NCBI GenBank assembly: GCA_018266555.1
Contig: JAFEAF010000010.1
Coordinates: forward strand, 1-64,000
Direction of reading: 5' to 3'
Origin: Bacteroidota bacterium
GTDB taxonomy: Bacteria > Bacteroidota > Bacteroidia > Chitinophagales > Chitinophagaceae
DNA: 64,000 bases
A model generated the notes under the pieces. That model saw nothing but the letters and a program-made list of their open reading frames with translations, searched no databases and was not told where the DNA came from. Below are positions 54,475 to 63,156 of this stretch, piece after piece (within the stretch, counting starts at the first letter, position 1; every line of letters starts with the position of its first letter). Both the position numbers and the translations under genes were made by a program.

Positions 54475-55119
54475 ATGGAACATAGTATTGCTGATTTACG
54501 AAAAGAATATTCACAACAAAGTTTATATGAAAATGAAGTGGAAGCAGACCCCCTTTTTCAATTCAAAAAATGGTGGGATCAGGTTTTAGCAGCGGATGTG
54601 GATGAACCCAATGCCATGACTTTAGCCACGGCTTCCATGGATGCTGTTCCTTCTGCCAGGATTGTACTGCTGAAAGATTTCAGTGAAAAAGGATTTGTGT
54701 TTTTTACCAATTACGAAAGTTATAAAGGGAAACAACTATCTGAAAATCCCAAAGCCTGCCTTGTTTTTTTTTGGAAAAAGCTGGAGCGGCAGGTTCGTAT
54801 TACAGGGCTTGTGTTTAAATTATCATCAGCAGAAAGTGATGAGTATTTTAATTCAAGACCGGAGGCCAGCCGTATTGGGGCCTGGACTTCACCACAGAGC
54901 CAGGTGATTGAAAGCCGGACCTGGCTGGATGAACAATTCAATAAATTATATGCAGAAATGAAAAATGGAAATATTCAACGCCCACCGCATTGGGGCGGGT
55001 TTATTGTAAAACCCGTCATTATCGAATTTTGGCAGGGAAGAGTCAGCCGCCTTCATGATCGCATTCAATATTCATTGCAGGAAAATGGTACATGGAAAAT
55101 TGAACGACTGGCGCCTTGA
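54475..55119 (+). CDS. pdxH: Pyridoxamine/pyridoxine 5'-phosphate oxidase
   Basis: 214 residues: ATASMDAVPSARIVLLKDFSEKGFVFFTNYESYKGKQL, then NSRPEASRIGAWTSPQSQVI, and the C-terminal HWGGFIVKPVIIEFWQGRVSRLHDRIQY. FMN enzyme of vitamin B6 biosynthesis and salvage. Its residues fit the normal length. Confidence 0.96.
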   Translation: MEHSIADLRKEYSQQSLYENEVEADPLFQFKKWWDQVLAADVDEPNAMTLATASMDAVPSARIVLLKDFSEKGFVFFTNYESYKGKQLSENPKACLVFFWKKLERQVRITGLVFKLSSAESDEYFNSRPEASRIGAWTSPQSQVIESRTWLDEQFNKLYAEMKNGNIQRPPHWGGFIVKPVIIEFWQGRVSRLHDRIQYSLQENGTWKIERLAP

Positions 55120-55177
55120 TAAATAACACCACTCATTTTTACCCTTGATTACATCACACGGTTTACAAAAAATAAAA

Positions 55178-55270
55178 CTATTTTTTCTTTTTTACTTTGT
55201 GAGGTCGGCTTTTGCCAAATGAACCCTTAAATATTTTCCCTTTCTTGGTTTTTTTATCTCCTCTACCCAT
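55178..55270 (-). CDS. Small ribosomal protein bTHX
   Basis: A 30-codon gene too short for routine ORF calling: MGRGDKKTKKGKIFKGSFGK followed by SRPHKVKKKK. The sequence fits the small basic bTHX protein (30S subunit) of Bacteroidota, which starts MGKGDKKTKKGK. It is 35 bp upstream of the terminator region of the hup gene, convergent with pdxH (stop at 55119). Confidence is high from the sequence alone. Confidence 0.9.
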   Translation of the reverse strand: MGRGDKKTKKGKIFKGSFGKSRPHKVKKKK

Positions 55271-55305
55271 GTGCTTTTTGTTTTTATTAAAAATTTGAAT
55301 GAATT

Positions 55306-55342
55306 AAAAAAGCTCCTGTTTAATTGAGTATCGGAGCTTTTT
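55306..55342 (-). terminator. Intrinsic terminator after hup
   Basis: AAAAAGCTCC (55306-55315) and GGAGCTTTTT (55333-55342) with a 17-base loop; on the minus strand a T run follows. It lies 18 bp past the hup stop and 35 bp before bTHX. Confidence 0.85.
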
Positions 55343-55359
55343 AATTAGTTGTTGTGCAG

Positions 55360-55629
55360 TTATAATTTTGCTGCAAGTTCTTTACCTGCTTTGAAACGGG
55401 CCACTTTTCGGGCTTTGATGCTGATTTCAGCACCGGTTTGTGGATTGCGTCCTTTACGGGCTTTTCTTTTTGATATGGTAAATGTTCCGAATCCCACTAA
55501 AGTGACTTTGCCGCCATTTTTAAGAGTTTTACTCACAGCTTCAACAAAAGAATCAATGGCAGCATTAGCCTGAGTTTTGGTTATACCGGTATCATCGGCA
55601 ATTTTGTTGATCAATTCAGCTTTGTTCAT
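55360..55629 (-). CDS. hup: HU-family DNA-binding protein
   Basis: 89 residues: MNKAELINKIADDTGITKTQANAAIDSFVEAV, GKVTLVGFGTF, RKARKGRNPQTGAEI (DNA-binding arm with Pro) and VARFKAGKELAAKL. Nucleoid protein. TAAATTTG at 55660-55667 (minus) could be the -7 element; the -33 element is weak. Confidence 0.95.
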   Translation of the reverse strand: MNKAELINKIADDTGITKTQANAAIDSFVEAVSKTLKNGGKVTLVGFGTFTISKRKARKGRNPQTGAEISIKARKVARFKAGKELAAKL

Positions 55630-55792
55630 AGTTATTTATTTATGATTTACAAACGGCGACAAATTTAGAGGTTTTTGCAACCAGTAAAAGAATCACAGTC
55701 AAAAATTTTTTTTATAATTCTACTAAATTCATCGGAAGCAACAATTCAAAAGGGCAGCCCATTTTTTAACCACAAATTAATTTTAATTGTCT

Positions 55793-55908
55793 TGCCGAAA
55801 TGCTTTACAGCAAAGCTTTTCGGGCAGTGATTGATCTTTTCATGTTCCATAATTCGTGTTGAATTTTCTGCTGAGATGCCTGTTATAGATAGAAAAATCT
55901 TATCCACA
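55793..55908. other. Structured intergenic segment with a DnaA-box sequence
   Basis: A long stem-loop: TGCC-GAAA (55793-55800) with TTTC-GGGCA (55818-55826) and an inner GCTTT/AAAGC stem. It lacks a T run. A perfect TTATCCACA is at 55900-55908, one base beyond the stop of the DUF4286 gene. A single box and no AT-rich unwinding element make an origin unlikely. No gene is seen from 55630 to 55909. Confidence 0.3.
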
Positions 55909-55909
55909 G

Positions 55910-56215
55910 CTATTGCACAGCCTGCATTACTGTCCGGATTCCAACAAATTTATCCTTCCATTTATCAGTTGCTTTTTTCCGGAATATGGGTGCAAACTTT
56001 ACAATGTATTGCTGATAATTTTCCAGTGATTGGGTGAAATATTGTATTATATAAGTGATTCCATCTGTTTCATCCTGCTCCAGCAGGCGAAAAAATTTAT
56101 GCTCATAAAACAAGCCCGTTGCTAAAATTTCAGGAATATGTTCTTCCTGCTGCCATAACACCCATTCCTTTTCAATGGCAGTATCCACTTTCATCGTAAT
56201 ATTATAGACAATCAT
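55910..56215 (-). CDS. DUF4286 family protein
   Basis: 101 residues from ATG 56215 (frame opens at 56251 but overlaps the xth stop). DUF4286 features: MIVYNITMKVDTAIEKEWVLWQQEEHIPEILATG, then TYIIQYFT and KFAPIFRKKATDKWKDKF. Function unknown; common in Bacteroidota. It is 5 bp after xth. Confidence 0.85.
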   Translation of the reverse strand: MIVYNITMKVDTAIEKEWVLWQQEEHIPEILATGLFYEHKFFRLLEQDETDGITYIIQYFTQSLENYQQYIVKFAPIFRKKATDKWKDKFVGIRTVMQAVQ

Positions 56216-56220
56216 ACAGA

Positions 56221-56988
56221 TTACATTTTTAATTCCAGAAATACCGGGCAATGGTCGCTTTGCTTTATATCTGGATAGATATCTGCATCTATTAAGTTTT
56301 TTTTGAGAGGCTCCGTTACATTAATATAATCAATTCTCCATCCTTTGTTTTGTAAACGAACGCTGGGAAATCTCTGGCTCCACCAGCTATACCTGTTTGG
56401 TTCGGGGTGAAATTGCCGGAAAGTATCTATCCACCCGCTTTCAAAAAACTTTGTCAACCATGCTCTTTCTTCGGGCAAAAAACCAGATGAGTTTTTATTT
56501 CCTTTGGGATCATGAATATCAATTTCGTTGTGTGCAATATTATAATCGCCGCATAGAATGATTTTCGGATGTTTTTTTTTTAATTTATTGAGGTACAGTA
56601 AAAAATCATCCAGCCATTTATATTTAAACCCCTGCCGCTCCTCACCGCTGGTGCCCGAAGGAAAATAAGCATTGATCAGCCGGATATCGCCAAAGTCCAT
56701 TTGGATTATTCTCCCTTCTTCATCGCTGGGCCCATGTCCATTTCCGTATTCAACTTTATCGGGTTTTATTTTAGTAAAAACAGCTACACCGCTGTAACCT
56801 TTCTTAACTGCGCTAAACCAGAAATCTTCAAAACCAAGATCATTGAATAATTTATAATGGACATTTTCTTTTTGTGCTTTTGTTTCCTGGACACAAATCA
56901 CATCAGCCGGATCCGTTTTCAACCAATCCACTAATCCTTTTGTCATAGCGGCACGGATACCATTAACATTATAGCTGATAATTCGCAT
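56221..56988 (-). CDS. xth: Exodeoxyribonuclease III
   Basis: 255 residues, EEP fold: ISYNVNGIRAAMTKGLVDWL, CVQETKAQ (Glu metal ligand), GVAVFTK, GDYNIAHNEID (Asp/Asn), SDHCPVFLEL (Asp-His). Apurinic endonuclease and 3'-phosphatase/exonuclease of base excision repair. Confidence 0.95.
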   Translation of the reverse strand: MRIISYNVNGIRAAMTKGLVDWLKTDPADVICVQETKAQKENVHYKLFNDLGFEDFWFSAVKKGYSGVAVFTKIKPDKVEYGNGHGPSDEEGRIIQMDFGDIRLINAYFPSGTSGEERQGFKYKWLDDFLLYLNKLKKKHPKIILCGDYNIAHNEIDIHDPKGNKNSSGFLPEERAWLTKFFESGWIDTFRQFHPEPNRYSWWSQRFPSVRLQNKGWRIDYINVTEPLKKNLIDADIYPDIKQSDHCPVFLELKM

Positions 56989-57101
56989 TGTTAATAAATT
57001 TCAGATTTCAAATTTCCATATTATTTTGTGTGATACAAAGAAAATGAAATGTTACTGCATCTCTGGATGGATTGAAAAGTTTTATTTTTATATTCTTTAT
57101 T

Positions 57102-57842
57102 ATGAAAACAATACCTTCTTCAGACAGAATTATTCCGCCAAAAGCTCATATTTTCCTGGAAGGCCCAAGGAGCCGGAGTTATGAATTTAAATTTGCATAC
57201 AGGGTTTTTTATGAATTTATCAAAGGGTTCAGGATGCTGCATTTTATAGATCCTTGTATAACTGTTTTTGGCTCTGCCCGATTCAAAGAAGACCATCCTT
57301 ATTATATTGCTGCCAGAGAATTTGGTAAACGGATTTCTGATTTAGGCTTCACAGTAATGACCGGGGGTGGCCCCGGCATCATGGAAGCTGCCAACCGTGG
57401 CGCATTCGAAAATGGCGGGAAATCTGTCGGGTGTAATATTCAATTACCCTTTGAACAAAAGCCAAACATGTTCATGAACAAATGGACAACCTTCGAGCAT
57501 TTTTTTGTCCGTAAAGTGATGATGGTAAAATATTCTTATGCTTTTATTATAATGCCCGGAGGATTTGGCACTCTCGATGAGTTTTTTGAAACGTTGACCC
57601 TGATACAAACAAAAACCATCACTCAGTTCCCCATTGTTTTATATGGCAAAGACTACCATAAGGAACTATGGGAATATATTGAATACCTGGCACAGGAGGG
57701 AACCATCAACAGGGAAGATATCTCATTGGTATTGTTGACAGATGATATCAATGATGCCATTAATCATATACGCACCTACATCAGGAAAAACTACAAAGTG
57801 AAACGCCGGAAAAGAAGATGGTGGCTGTTTGAAAAGAAATAA
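57102..57842 (+). CDS. LOG-family protein (TIGR00730, cytokinin riboside-5'-monophosphate phosphoribohydrolase-like)
   Basis: 246 residues from ATG 57102 (open to 57072). Rossmann-fold LOG motifs: TVFGSARFKEDHPYY, TGGGPGIMEAANRGA and the catalytic PGGFGTLDEFFE. Such proteins hydrolyse nucleotide monophosphates to the base and ribose phosphate. The basic C-terminal tail (KVKRRKRRW) is unusual. Confidence 0.92.
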   Translation: MKTIPSSDRIIPPKAHIFLEGPRSRSYEFKFAYRVFYEFIKGFRMLHFIDPCITVFGSARFKEDHPYYIAAREFGKRISDLGFTVMTGGGPGIMEAANRGAFENGGKSVGCNIQLPFEQKPNMFMNKWTTFEHFFVRKVMMVKYSYAFIIMPGGFGTLDEFFETLTLIQTKTITQFPIVLYGKDYHKELWEYIEYLAQEGTINREDISLVLLTDDINDAINHIRTYIRKNYKVKRRKRRWWLFEKK

Positions 57843-57924
57843 AAATATATTCGCAGCATTGGCTTACTTCTGAAAGCAGACAAGTAAGTATATAAACCTA
57901 AATATCTTTATTCAATTTTTTTTA

Positions 57925-58542
57925 ATGATAAATATCAATACAATTATTTTCGACCTCGGAGGTGTTCTCATAGACTGGAATCCCCGGTATATGTACCGTA
58001 AGATTTTCAAAACGGAAGAAGAAATAGAATGGTTTCTTCAGAATGTTACCACTTCAGATTGGAATGAGAATCAGGATGCAGGGTATCCGCTGCATAAAGC
58101 CACGGAAGAATTAGTGGCAAAACATCCCGAATGGAGCGCAGAAATCCAGGCTTACTATGGAAGGTGGATCGAAGCGCTGGGTGATGCCATTTATGAAACG
58201 GTGGATGTTTTTCATGAATTAAAACAGTCCGGTAAATATAAATTGTATGCACTTACCAACTGGAGTGCAGAATTATTCCCTCATGCCAGGGAACGGTTTG
58301 AATTTCTGAAATGGTTTGATGGCATTGTGGTAAGCGGAGAAGAAAAGATGAAAAAGCCTTCAGCTGAATTTTATAAATTGATATTGGATCGCTATCAACT
58401 CAATCCGGAAAAAACAATTTTTATTGATGATAGTTTGAAAAATGTAAAAGGGGCAGAGGCAGTTGGAATTAAAGCCTTACAATTTCACAATGCCCACCGT
58501 TTAAAAGAAGAATTGCAAAGCATCGGTATTTTCGTTGATTAA
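57925..58542 (+). CDS. HAD-family hydrolase
   Basis: 205 residues with IA-type cap: motif I FDLGGVLIDWNPRYMYRKIF (nucleophile position Asp at 10), motif II LTNWSAE, Lys in KMKKPSAEFY and motif IV FIDDSLKN. Related to YihX/haloacid-dehalogenase-like phosphatases; substrate unknown. It is convergent with metH (4 bp between stops). Confidence 0.9.
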   Translation: MININTIIFDLGGVLIDWNPRYMYRKIFKTEEEIEWFLQNVTTSDWNENQDAGYPLHKATEELVAKHPEWSAEIQAYYGRWIEALGDAIYETVDVFHELKQSGKYKLYALTNWSAELFPHARERFEFLKWFDGIVVSGEEKMKKPSAEFYKLILDRYQLNPEKTIFIDDSLKNVKGAEAVGIKALQFHNAHRLKEELQSIGIFVD

Positions 58543-58546
58543 TTAT

Positions 58547-61234
58547 TTACTCCAACGCCGGCCTCAGCCATCTCTCTGCTTTTTCCATACTCATTCCTTT
58601 TCTCTTGGCATAATCTTCCAATTGATCTCTTCCGATTTTCCCCAAACCAAAATAATGGCTATGCGGATGAGCAATATACCAACCGCAAACCGATGCCGGT
58701 GGACTCATGGCAAGGCTTTCGGTTAATTCAGTACCGATGTTTTCTGTTGCTTTCAGCAAGTGAAACAATTTTATTTTTTCTGTATGATCCGGGCAGGCAG
58801 GATAGCCTGGCGCCGGGCGAATACCCTTATATTCTTCTTTTATCAGTTGCTCATTACTTAGTGTTTCATCTTTTGCATACCCCCAATATTCTTTTCTCAC
58901 CTTCTCATGCAGGCATTCAGCAAATGCTTCTACCATGCGATCGGCAAGGATCTGTACTAATATTTTATTGTATTCATCATTTTCAGCAGCAAATTTCTCA
59001 ACATATTTTTTTGCTCCGAAAATACTTACAGCAAAACTTCCCATAAAATCCTGCCCCAACTCCTGTGGACAAATAAAGTCACAGAGGGAATAACTTGGTT
59101 GCCCTACCGCTTTTTTCAACTGTTGCCGGAGAAATTCCAGTTTTACTTCTCCTTTACCTGTTTGCAGCGTAACAGTATCAGCATTGTTGCTTTGTGCTGG
59201 CCAAAAACCGATAACTCCATGGGCAGTAAACCATTTCTCAGAAATAATTTGTTTTAAAAGTTCCTGAGCATCATTATATAGTTTATTTGCTTCTGCACCA
59301 AAAATTTTATCGGATAATACATCCGGAAAATGCCCCGGCATTTCCCATGCGATAAAAAATGGTCCCCAGTCAATGTATTTAGCAATAACAGAAAGTTCAA
59401 ATTCTTTAAAAACCTTCACTCCATCCACTGCAGGTTTTACGGGGTTATATTTTTTCCAGTCAAAATATTCTTTTGTAATGACAGCTTCCGAATAGGGAAT
59501 AAGCGTTTTCCCTTTTTTGTTTAAAAATTGCTCCCGGAGTTGATTGTACTCCTTCTGCGTATTGCTAATAATATTTTTTTTCTGTTCGTTATTTAGTAAG
59601 GCGCTTACCGTGGCCACACTTCTTGATGCGTCCAGGACATAAATAACTCCGTTATTATATTGCGGGGCAATTTTTACTGCAGTATGAATTCGTGATGTGG
59701 TAGCTCCACCTATCAGCAAAGGTTGTTTCATGTTTCTTCTATTCATCTCATGAGCCACATGCACCATTTCATCCAGAGAAGGGGTAATTAATCCACTGAC
59801 GCCAACAATATCAGCGCCCCATTTTTCTGCTTCATCCAAAATTTTATCGGCAGGCACCATCACGCCGAGGTCTTTTATTTCATACCCGTTGCATCCAAGC
59901 ACTACGCCTACAATATTTTTTCCGATATCATGCACATCGCCTTTTACCGTTGCTAATAAAATTTTGCCCACAGCTCCCTTCAATGCCTGCGGATTATTTT
60001 TCTTTTCTTCTTCTATAAAAGGCGTCAGCCATGCTACGCTTTTTTTCATCACTCTTGCACTTTTCACTACCTGCGGTAAAAACATTTTACCCGAGCCAAA
60101 TAAATCTCCCACCACATTCATTCCATCCATCAGCGGGCCTTCAATTACGTCTAATGGCTTGGGATATTTTTTCCTGGCTTCTTCCGTATCCGCATCAATG
60201 TAATCTGTAATACCATTTACGAGTGCATGCTTTAATCTTTCTTCTACAGTTGTATTTCTCCACGATTCATCTTTTACTTCTTCTTTACCTTTGGCTTTTA
60301 CTGTTTCGGCAAATACAATCAATTTTTCTGTAGCCTCATTGTTGTCATTGTTTTTATTGAAAATGACATCTTCACAAAGCTGTCTCAGCCCGGGTTCAAT
60401 CTCATCATACACTACCAATTGTCCGGCGTTCACAATACCCATATCCATTCCGGCTTTAATGGCATAATAAAGAAAAACAGAATGCATGGCTTCTCTTACA
60501 TGATCATTGCCCCGAAATGAAAAAGAAAGATTGCTGACTCCACCGCTAATTTTCACAAGTGGAAATTTTTGCTTGATGATTTTGACTGCCTCAATAAAAT
60601 CAACTGCATAATTGTTATGTTCTTCCAGCCCGGTAGCAATGGCAAATATGTTGGGATCAAAAATAATATCCTGCGGATCGTAACCTGCTTTTTCTGTCAG
60701 GATATGAAATGCGTTTTCACAAATATCTACACGCCTTTTTAATGTATCTGCCTGCCCCGCTTCATCAAATGCCATTACTACTACCGATGCTCCATACATA
60801 CGGCACAGCTCTGCCTGCTGAATAAATTTTTCTTCTCCTTCTTTCATGGAGATAGAATTCACGATACATTTTCCCTGCACACATTTCAACCCGGCTTCAA
60901 TGATTTCAAACTTAGAGCTGTCAATCATAATCGGGATCTTTGCAATATCCGGTTCGCTTTGCAAGAGATTGAGAAACGTAGTCATGGCTTTTACACCATC
61001 CAGCATGGCATCATCCATATTTACATCAAGTACCTGGGCGCCGTTTTCTACCTGCTGGCGGGCTACACTTAATGCTTCTTCGTATTTATTTTCTCTTACG
61101 AGACGTGCAAATTTTTTTGAACCGGTTACATTCGTTCGCTCTCCGATATTAATGAAATTAGTGTCCGGGCGAACAACTAAAGGTTCTAATCCCGATAACC
61201 GTAAATATGGTTTTATAAGTGAAGGTTCGTTCAT
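58547..61234 (-). CDS. metH: Methionine synthase MetH, folate, B12 and activation domains
   Basis: 895 residues. Order: methyl-tetrahydrofolate-binding domain ([45 protein letters not shown]), cap and B12-binding domain with [21 protein letters not shown] (DxHxxG ligand His), and C-terminal AdoMet activation domain ([15 protein letters not shown]). It needs the separately encoded homocysteine-binding domain just upstream; the two form a split MetH. Its ATG follows the stop of that gene with no gap (TAAATG). Confidence 0.96.
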   Translation of the reverse strand: MNEPSLIKPYLRLSGLEPLVVRPDTNFINIGERTNVTGSKKFARLVRENKYEEALSVARQQVENGAQVLDVNMDDAMLDGVKAMTTFLNLLQSEPDIAKIPIMIDSSKFEIIEAGLKCVQGKCIVNSISMKEGEEKFIQQAELCRMYGASVVVMAFDEAGQADTLKRRVDICENAFHILTEKAGYDPQDIIFDPNIFAIATGLEEHNNYAVDFIEAVKIIKQKFPLVKISGGVSNLSFSFRGNDHVREAMHSVFLYYAIKAGMDMGIVNAGQLVVYDEIEPGLRQLCEDVIFNKNNDNNEATEKLIVFAETVKAKGKEEVKDESWRNTTVEERLKHALVNGITDYIDADTEEARKKYPKPLDVIEGPLMDGMNVVGDLFGSGKMFLPQVVKSARVMKKSVAWLTPFIEEEKKNNPQALKGAVGKILLATVKGDVHDIGKNIVGVVLGCNGYEIKDLGVMVPADKILDEAEKWGADIVGVSGLITPSLDEMVHVAHEMNRRNMKQPLLIGGATTSRIHTAVKIAPQYNNGVIYVLDASRSVATVSALLNNEQKKNIISNTQKEYNQLREQFLNKKGKTLIPYSEAVITKEYFDWKKYNPVKPAVDGVKVFKEFELSVIAKYIDWGPFFIAWEMPGHFPDVLSDKIFGAEANKLYNDAQELLKQIISEKWFTAHGVIGFWPAQSNNADTVTLQTGKGEVKLEFLRQQLKKAVGQPSYSLCDFICPQELGQDFMGSFAVSIFGAKKYVEKFAAENDEYNKILVQILADRMVEAFAECLHEKVRKEYWGYAKDETLSNEQLIKEEYKGIRPAPGYPACPDHTEKIKLFHLLKATENIGTELTESLAMSPPASVCGWYIAHPHSHYFGLGKIGRDQLEDYAKRKGMSMEKAERWLRPALE

Positions 61235-62257
61235 TTATATAGAATTGTTTTTTTCAAGAACAGGTAACTGACGGGGCGCCAGCTTTTTTACATGCTCTGC
61301 AATATGCCGGATATGATCCGGTGTGGTACCGCAACATCCGCCAACAATATTTACAAATCCCTCTTTTGCCCATTCTTCTATATAATGTGCTGTGTCTTCC
61401 GGTTGCTCATCATATTCTCCCATAGCATTGGGCAGGCCTGCGTTAGGATAAGCTGAAACATAACAGGAAGCAATCTGTGATAATTCTTCAATATGCGGAC
61501 GCATCTCTTTTGCACCTAAAGCACAATTAAGCCCAATACTTAAAGGCCTTGCATGCATTACCGATGTATAAAATGCTTCTAATGTCTGGCCGCTCAATGT
61601 TCTTCCGCTGGCATCAGTAATGGTGCCGGAGATCATGATGGGAATTTCTCCATGGGGTGAATGAATTGAATCTTTTTGGTTGCTGAAGTATTTTTTAATT
61701 GCGAAAATGGCAGCTTTAGCATTCAAGGTATCAAAAATGGTTTCAATCAGAAGCAAATCAACTTCACCTTCCACCAAACCTTTTACCTGTTCATAATATG
61801 CTGCAACAGCGTCATCAAAAGTCAATGCACGAAAACCGGGATTGTTTACATCCGGTGATAGGGAAAGCGTCTTATTCATCGGACCTATGGCTCCTGCCAC
61901 CCAGGCTTGTTTTCCCGATTCTTTCACCGCTTCTTTAGCAATTTTTGCAGCTTCAAAATTTATTTCATAAGCCAGCTCTTCCATGTGGTAATCTGCCAGT
62001 GAAACTCTTTGAGCATTGAATGTATTTGTTTCAATAATATCAGCGCCGGATTCAAGATATTGTTTGTGAATTTCTTTTATGATTTGTGGTTGAGTAAGAC
62101 ATAAAAGGTCATTATTCCCTTTCACATCAGACTTCCATCCTTTAAAACGTTCACCACGATAATCATCTTCTTTTAGTTTATGACGCTGGATCATAGTGCC
62201 CATGGCGCCATCAATGATAAGAATGCGTTCATTCAAACAATCCTGAATTGTTTTCAT
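61235..62257 (-). CDS. metH: Methionine synthase homocysteine-binding domain (split MetH)
   Basis: 340 residues, Hcy S-methyltransferase barrel: [49 protein letters not shown] and the zinc cysteines in [11 protein letters not shown]. Equivalent to MetH residues 1-340 of the single-chain enzyme. It abuts the downstream metH part, which suggests a fission retained in this lineage. A promoter and structured leader precede it. Confidence 0.94.
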   Translation of the reverse strand: MKTIQDCLNERILIIDGAMGTMIQRHKLKEDDYRGERFKGWKSDVKGNNDLLCLTQPQIIKEIHKQYLESGADIIETNTFNAQRVSLADYHMEELAYEINFEAAKIAKEAVKESGKQAWVAGAIGPMNKTLSLSPDVNNPGFRALTFDDAVAAYYEQVKGLVEGEVDLLLIETIFDTLNAKAAIFAIKKYFSNQKDSIHSPHGEIPIMISGTITDASGRTLSGQTLEAFYTSVMHARPLSIGLNCALGAKEMRPHIEELSQIASCYVSAYPNAGLPNAMGEYDEQPEDTAHYIEEWAKEGFVNIVGGCCGTTPDHIRHIAEHVKKLAPRQLPVLEKNNSI

Positions 62258-62271
62258 ATATTTTCTTTATG

Positions 62272-62321
62272 AACTATAAACGCTGTAAAACTTAAGAGGA
62301 GTTTTTTGACGTTTATTAGTT
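62272..62321 (-). promoter_or_regulatory. Stem-loop in the metH leader
   Basis: On the minus strand AACTAaTAAACG (62310-62321) pairs with CGTTTATAGTT (62272-62282) and AAAACT (62300-62305 complement) with AGTTTT (62287-62292 complement), loop CCTCTTA. It ends 14 bases before the ATG. There is no T run. I see no cobalamin B12-box or SAM-box signature, so class is unknown. Confidence 0.45.
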
Positions 62322-62328
62322 CTGTTTT

Positions 62329-62347
62329 CCCTTCGTTAAACTCAGGG
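62329..62347. repeat. Short CCCT...AGGG element in the metH leader
   Basis: CCCTTCGTTAAACTCAGGG resembles the short CCCTGAG...CGAAGGG intergenic elements often seen between genes in AT-rich genomes. Only one copy is present in this window. Arms are 4 bp. Confidence 0.3.
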
Positions 62348-62388
62348 TGGTCAGGCCGAACAATAAACAAATCCGCCTGTTGCAGGCA

Positions 62389-62419
62389 CAAAGTTAATAG
62401 TTAATCATTAAACTTCAAA
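62389..62419 (-). promoter_or_regulatory. Promoter of the split metH operon
   Basis: On the minus strand TTTG (62416-62419), 19 bases, TAACTTTG (62389-62396). Transcription would begin near 62384, giving a leader of about 125 bases. Confidence 0.7.
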
Positions 62420-63040
62420 TTAACGATTAGATACGTAGTTTTCCACTGGAAGCCGGTTCTGCAGGCTGCGGCCTAATGTCATCTCATCTGCGTATTCCAA
62501 CTCTCCCCCAAATGCGATACCCCTGGCAATAGTGGTTACACGGGTATGTAACGGTTGTAGTTTTTTTTGAATATAATAAATGGTGGTATCGCCCTGGATG
62601 TTTGGATTCAAAGCAAAAATGATTTCGAGTGTTTTTTCTTTTTGCACTCTGGAAATAAGCGATTCGATATTTAACTGATCCGGCCCAACGCCATCTAATG
62701 GAGAAATGATACCGCCTAAAACATGATACGTGCCGTTGTATTGCTGTGTGTTTTCAATAGCAATCACATCACGGATATTCTCCACTACACAAATTATTTC
62801 CTGTTTCCTCATAGAATTGGAGCAGATGGAACAAATATCCCCATCCGATATGTTGAAGCACCGCTGGCAAAATTTTATTTCCGTTCTCAACTTTGCAATC
62901 ACCTCAGCGAAATGTGACACTTCACTTGCATCTTGCTTTATTAAGTGCAATACTAAACGCAACGCAGTTTTTTTCCCAATGCCAGGAAGCCGGGCAAATT
63001 CGTTAACAGCGTTTTCCAAAAGTGAGGAGGAAAATGGCAT
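62420..63040 (-). CDS. recR: Recombination protein RecR
   Basis: 206 residues from ATG 63040; the frame opens at 63085 but the promoter -7 element lies inside that stretch. HhH (LPGIGKKTALRLVLHLI), Cys4 zinc finger (CQRCFNISDGDICSIC), Toprim (ICVVENIRDVIAIE) and the C-terminal Walker-B-like TRVTTIARGIAFGGELEYADEMTLGRSL. RecFOR pathway. Confidence 0.95.
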   Translation of the reverse strand: MPFSSSLLENAVNEFARLPGIGKKTALRLVLHLIKQDASEVSHFAEVIAKLRTEIKFCQRCFNISDGDICSICSNSMRKQEIICVVENIRDVIAIENTQQYNGTYHVLGGIISPLDGVGPDQLNIESLISRVQKEKTLEIIFALNPNIQGDTTIYYIQKKLQPLHTRVTTIARGIAFGGELEYADEMTLGRSLQNRLPVENYVSNR

Positions 63041-63044
63041 GTGG

Positions 63045-63075
63045 CAAAGATAGAGTTCATCCGAATCTTTCCAAA
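63045..63075 (-). promoter_or_regulatory. Promoter of recR, near-leaderless
   Basis: On the minus strand TTTG (63072-63075), 19 bases, TATCTTTG (63045-63052), then four bases and ATG. Both elements match consensus. The transcript should start at or just before the ATG, so recR mRNA is probably leaderless. Confidence 0.7.
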
Positions 63076-63156
63076 GCAAATACATCCCGGGTGAGTTTTC
63101 AGCAATCAGAAAATGCTATCTTCTTTTAACTTAAATTGATAAAGTTTGTATGGATG

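Noticed and set aside
55900-55908. TTATCCACA as part of a replication origin
   Set aside because: Only one perfect box in the area, no dnaA or dnaN genes and no AT-rich unwinding element; chance occurrence is likely.
62258-62420. Cobalamin riboswitch upstream of metH
   Set aside because: No B12-box-like GCCACTG sequence and no matching multi-stem core could be found by eye.
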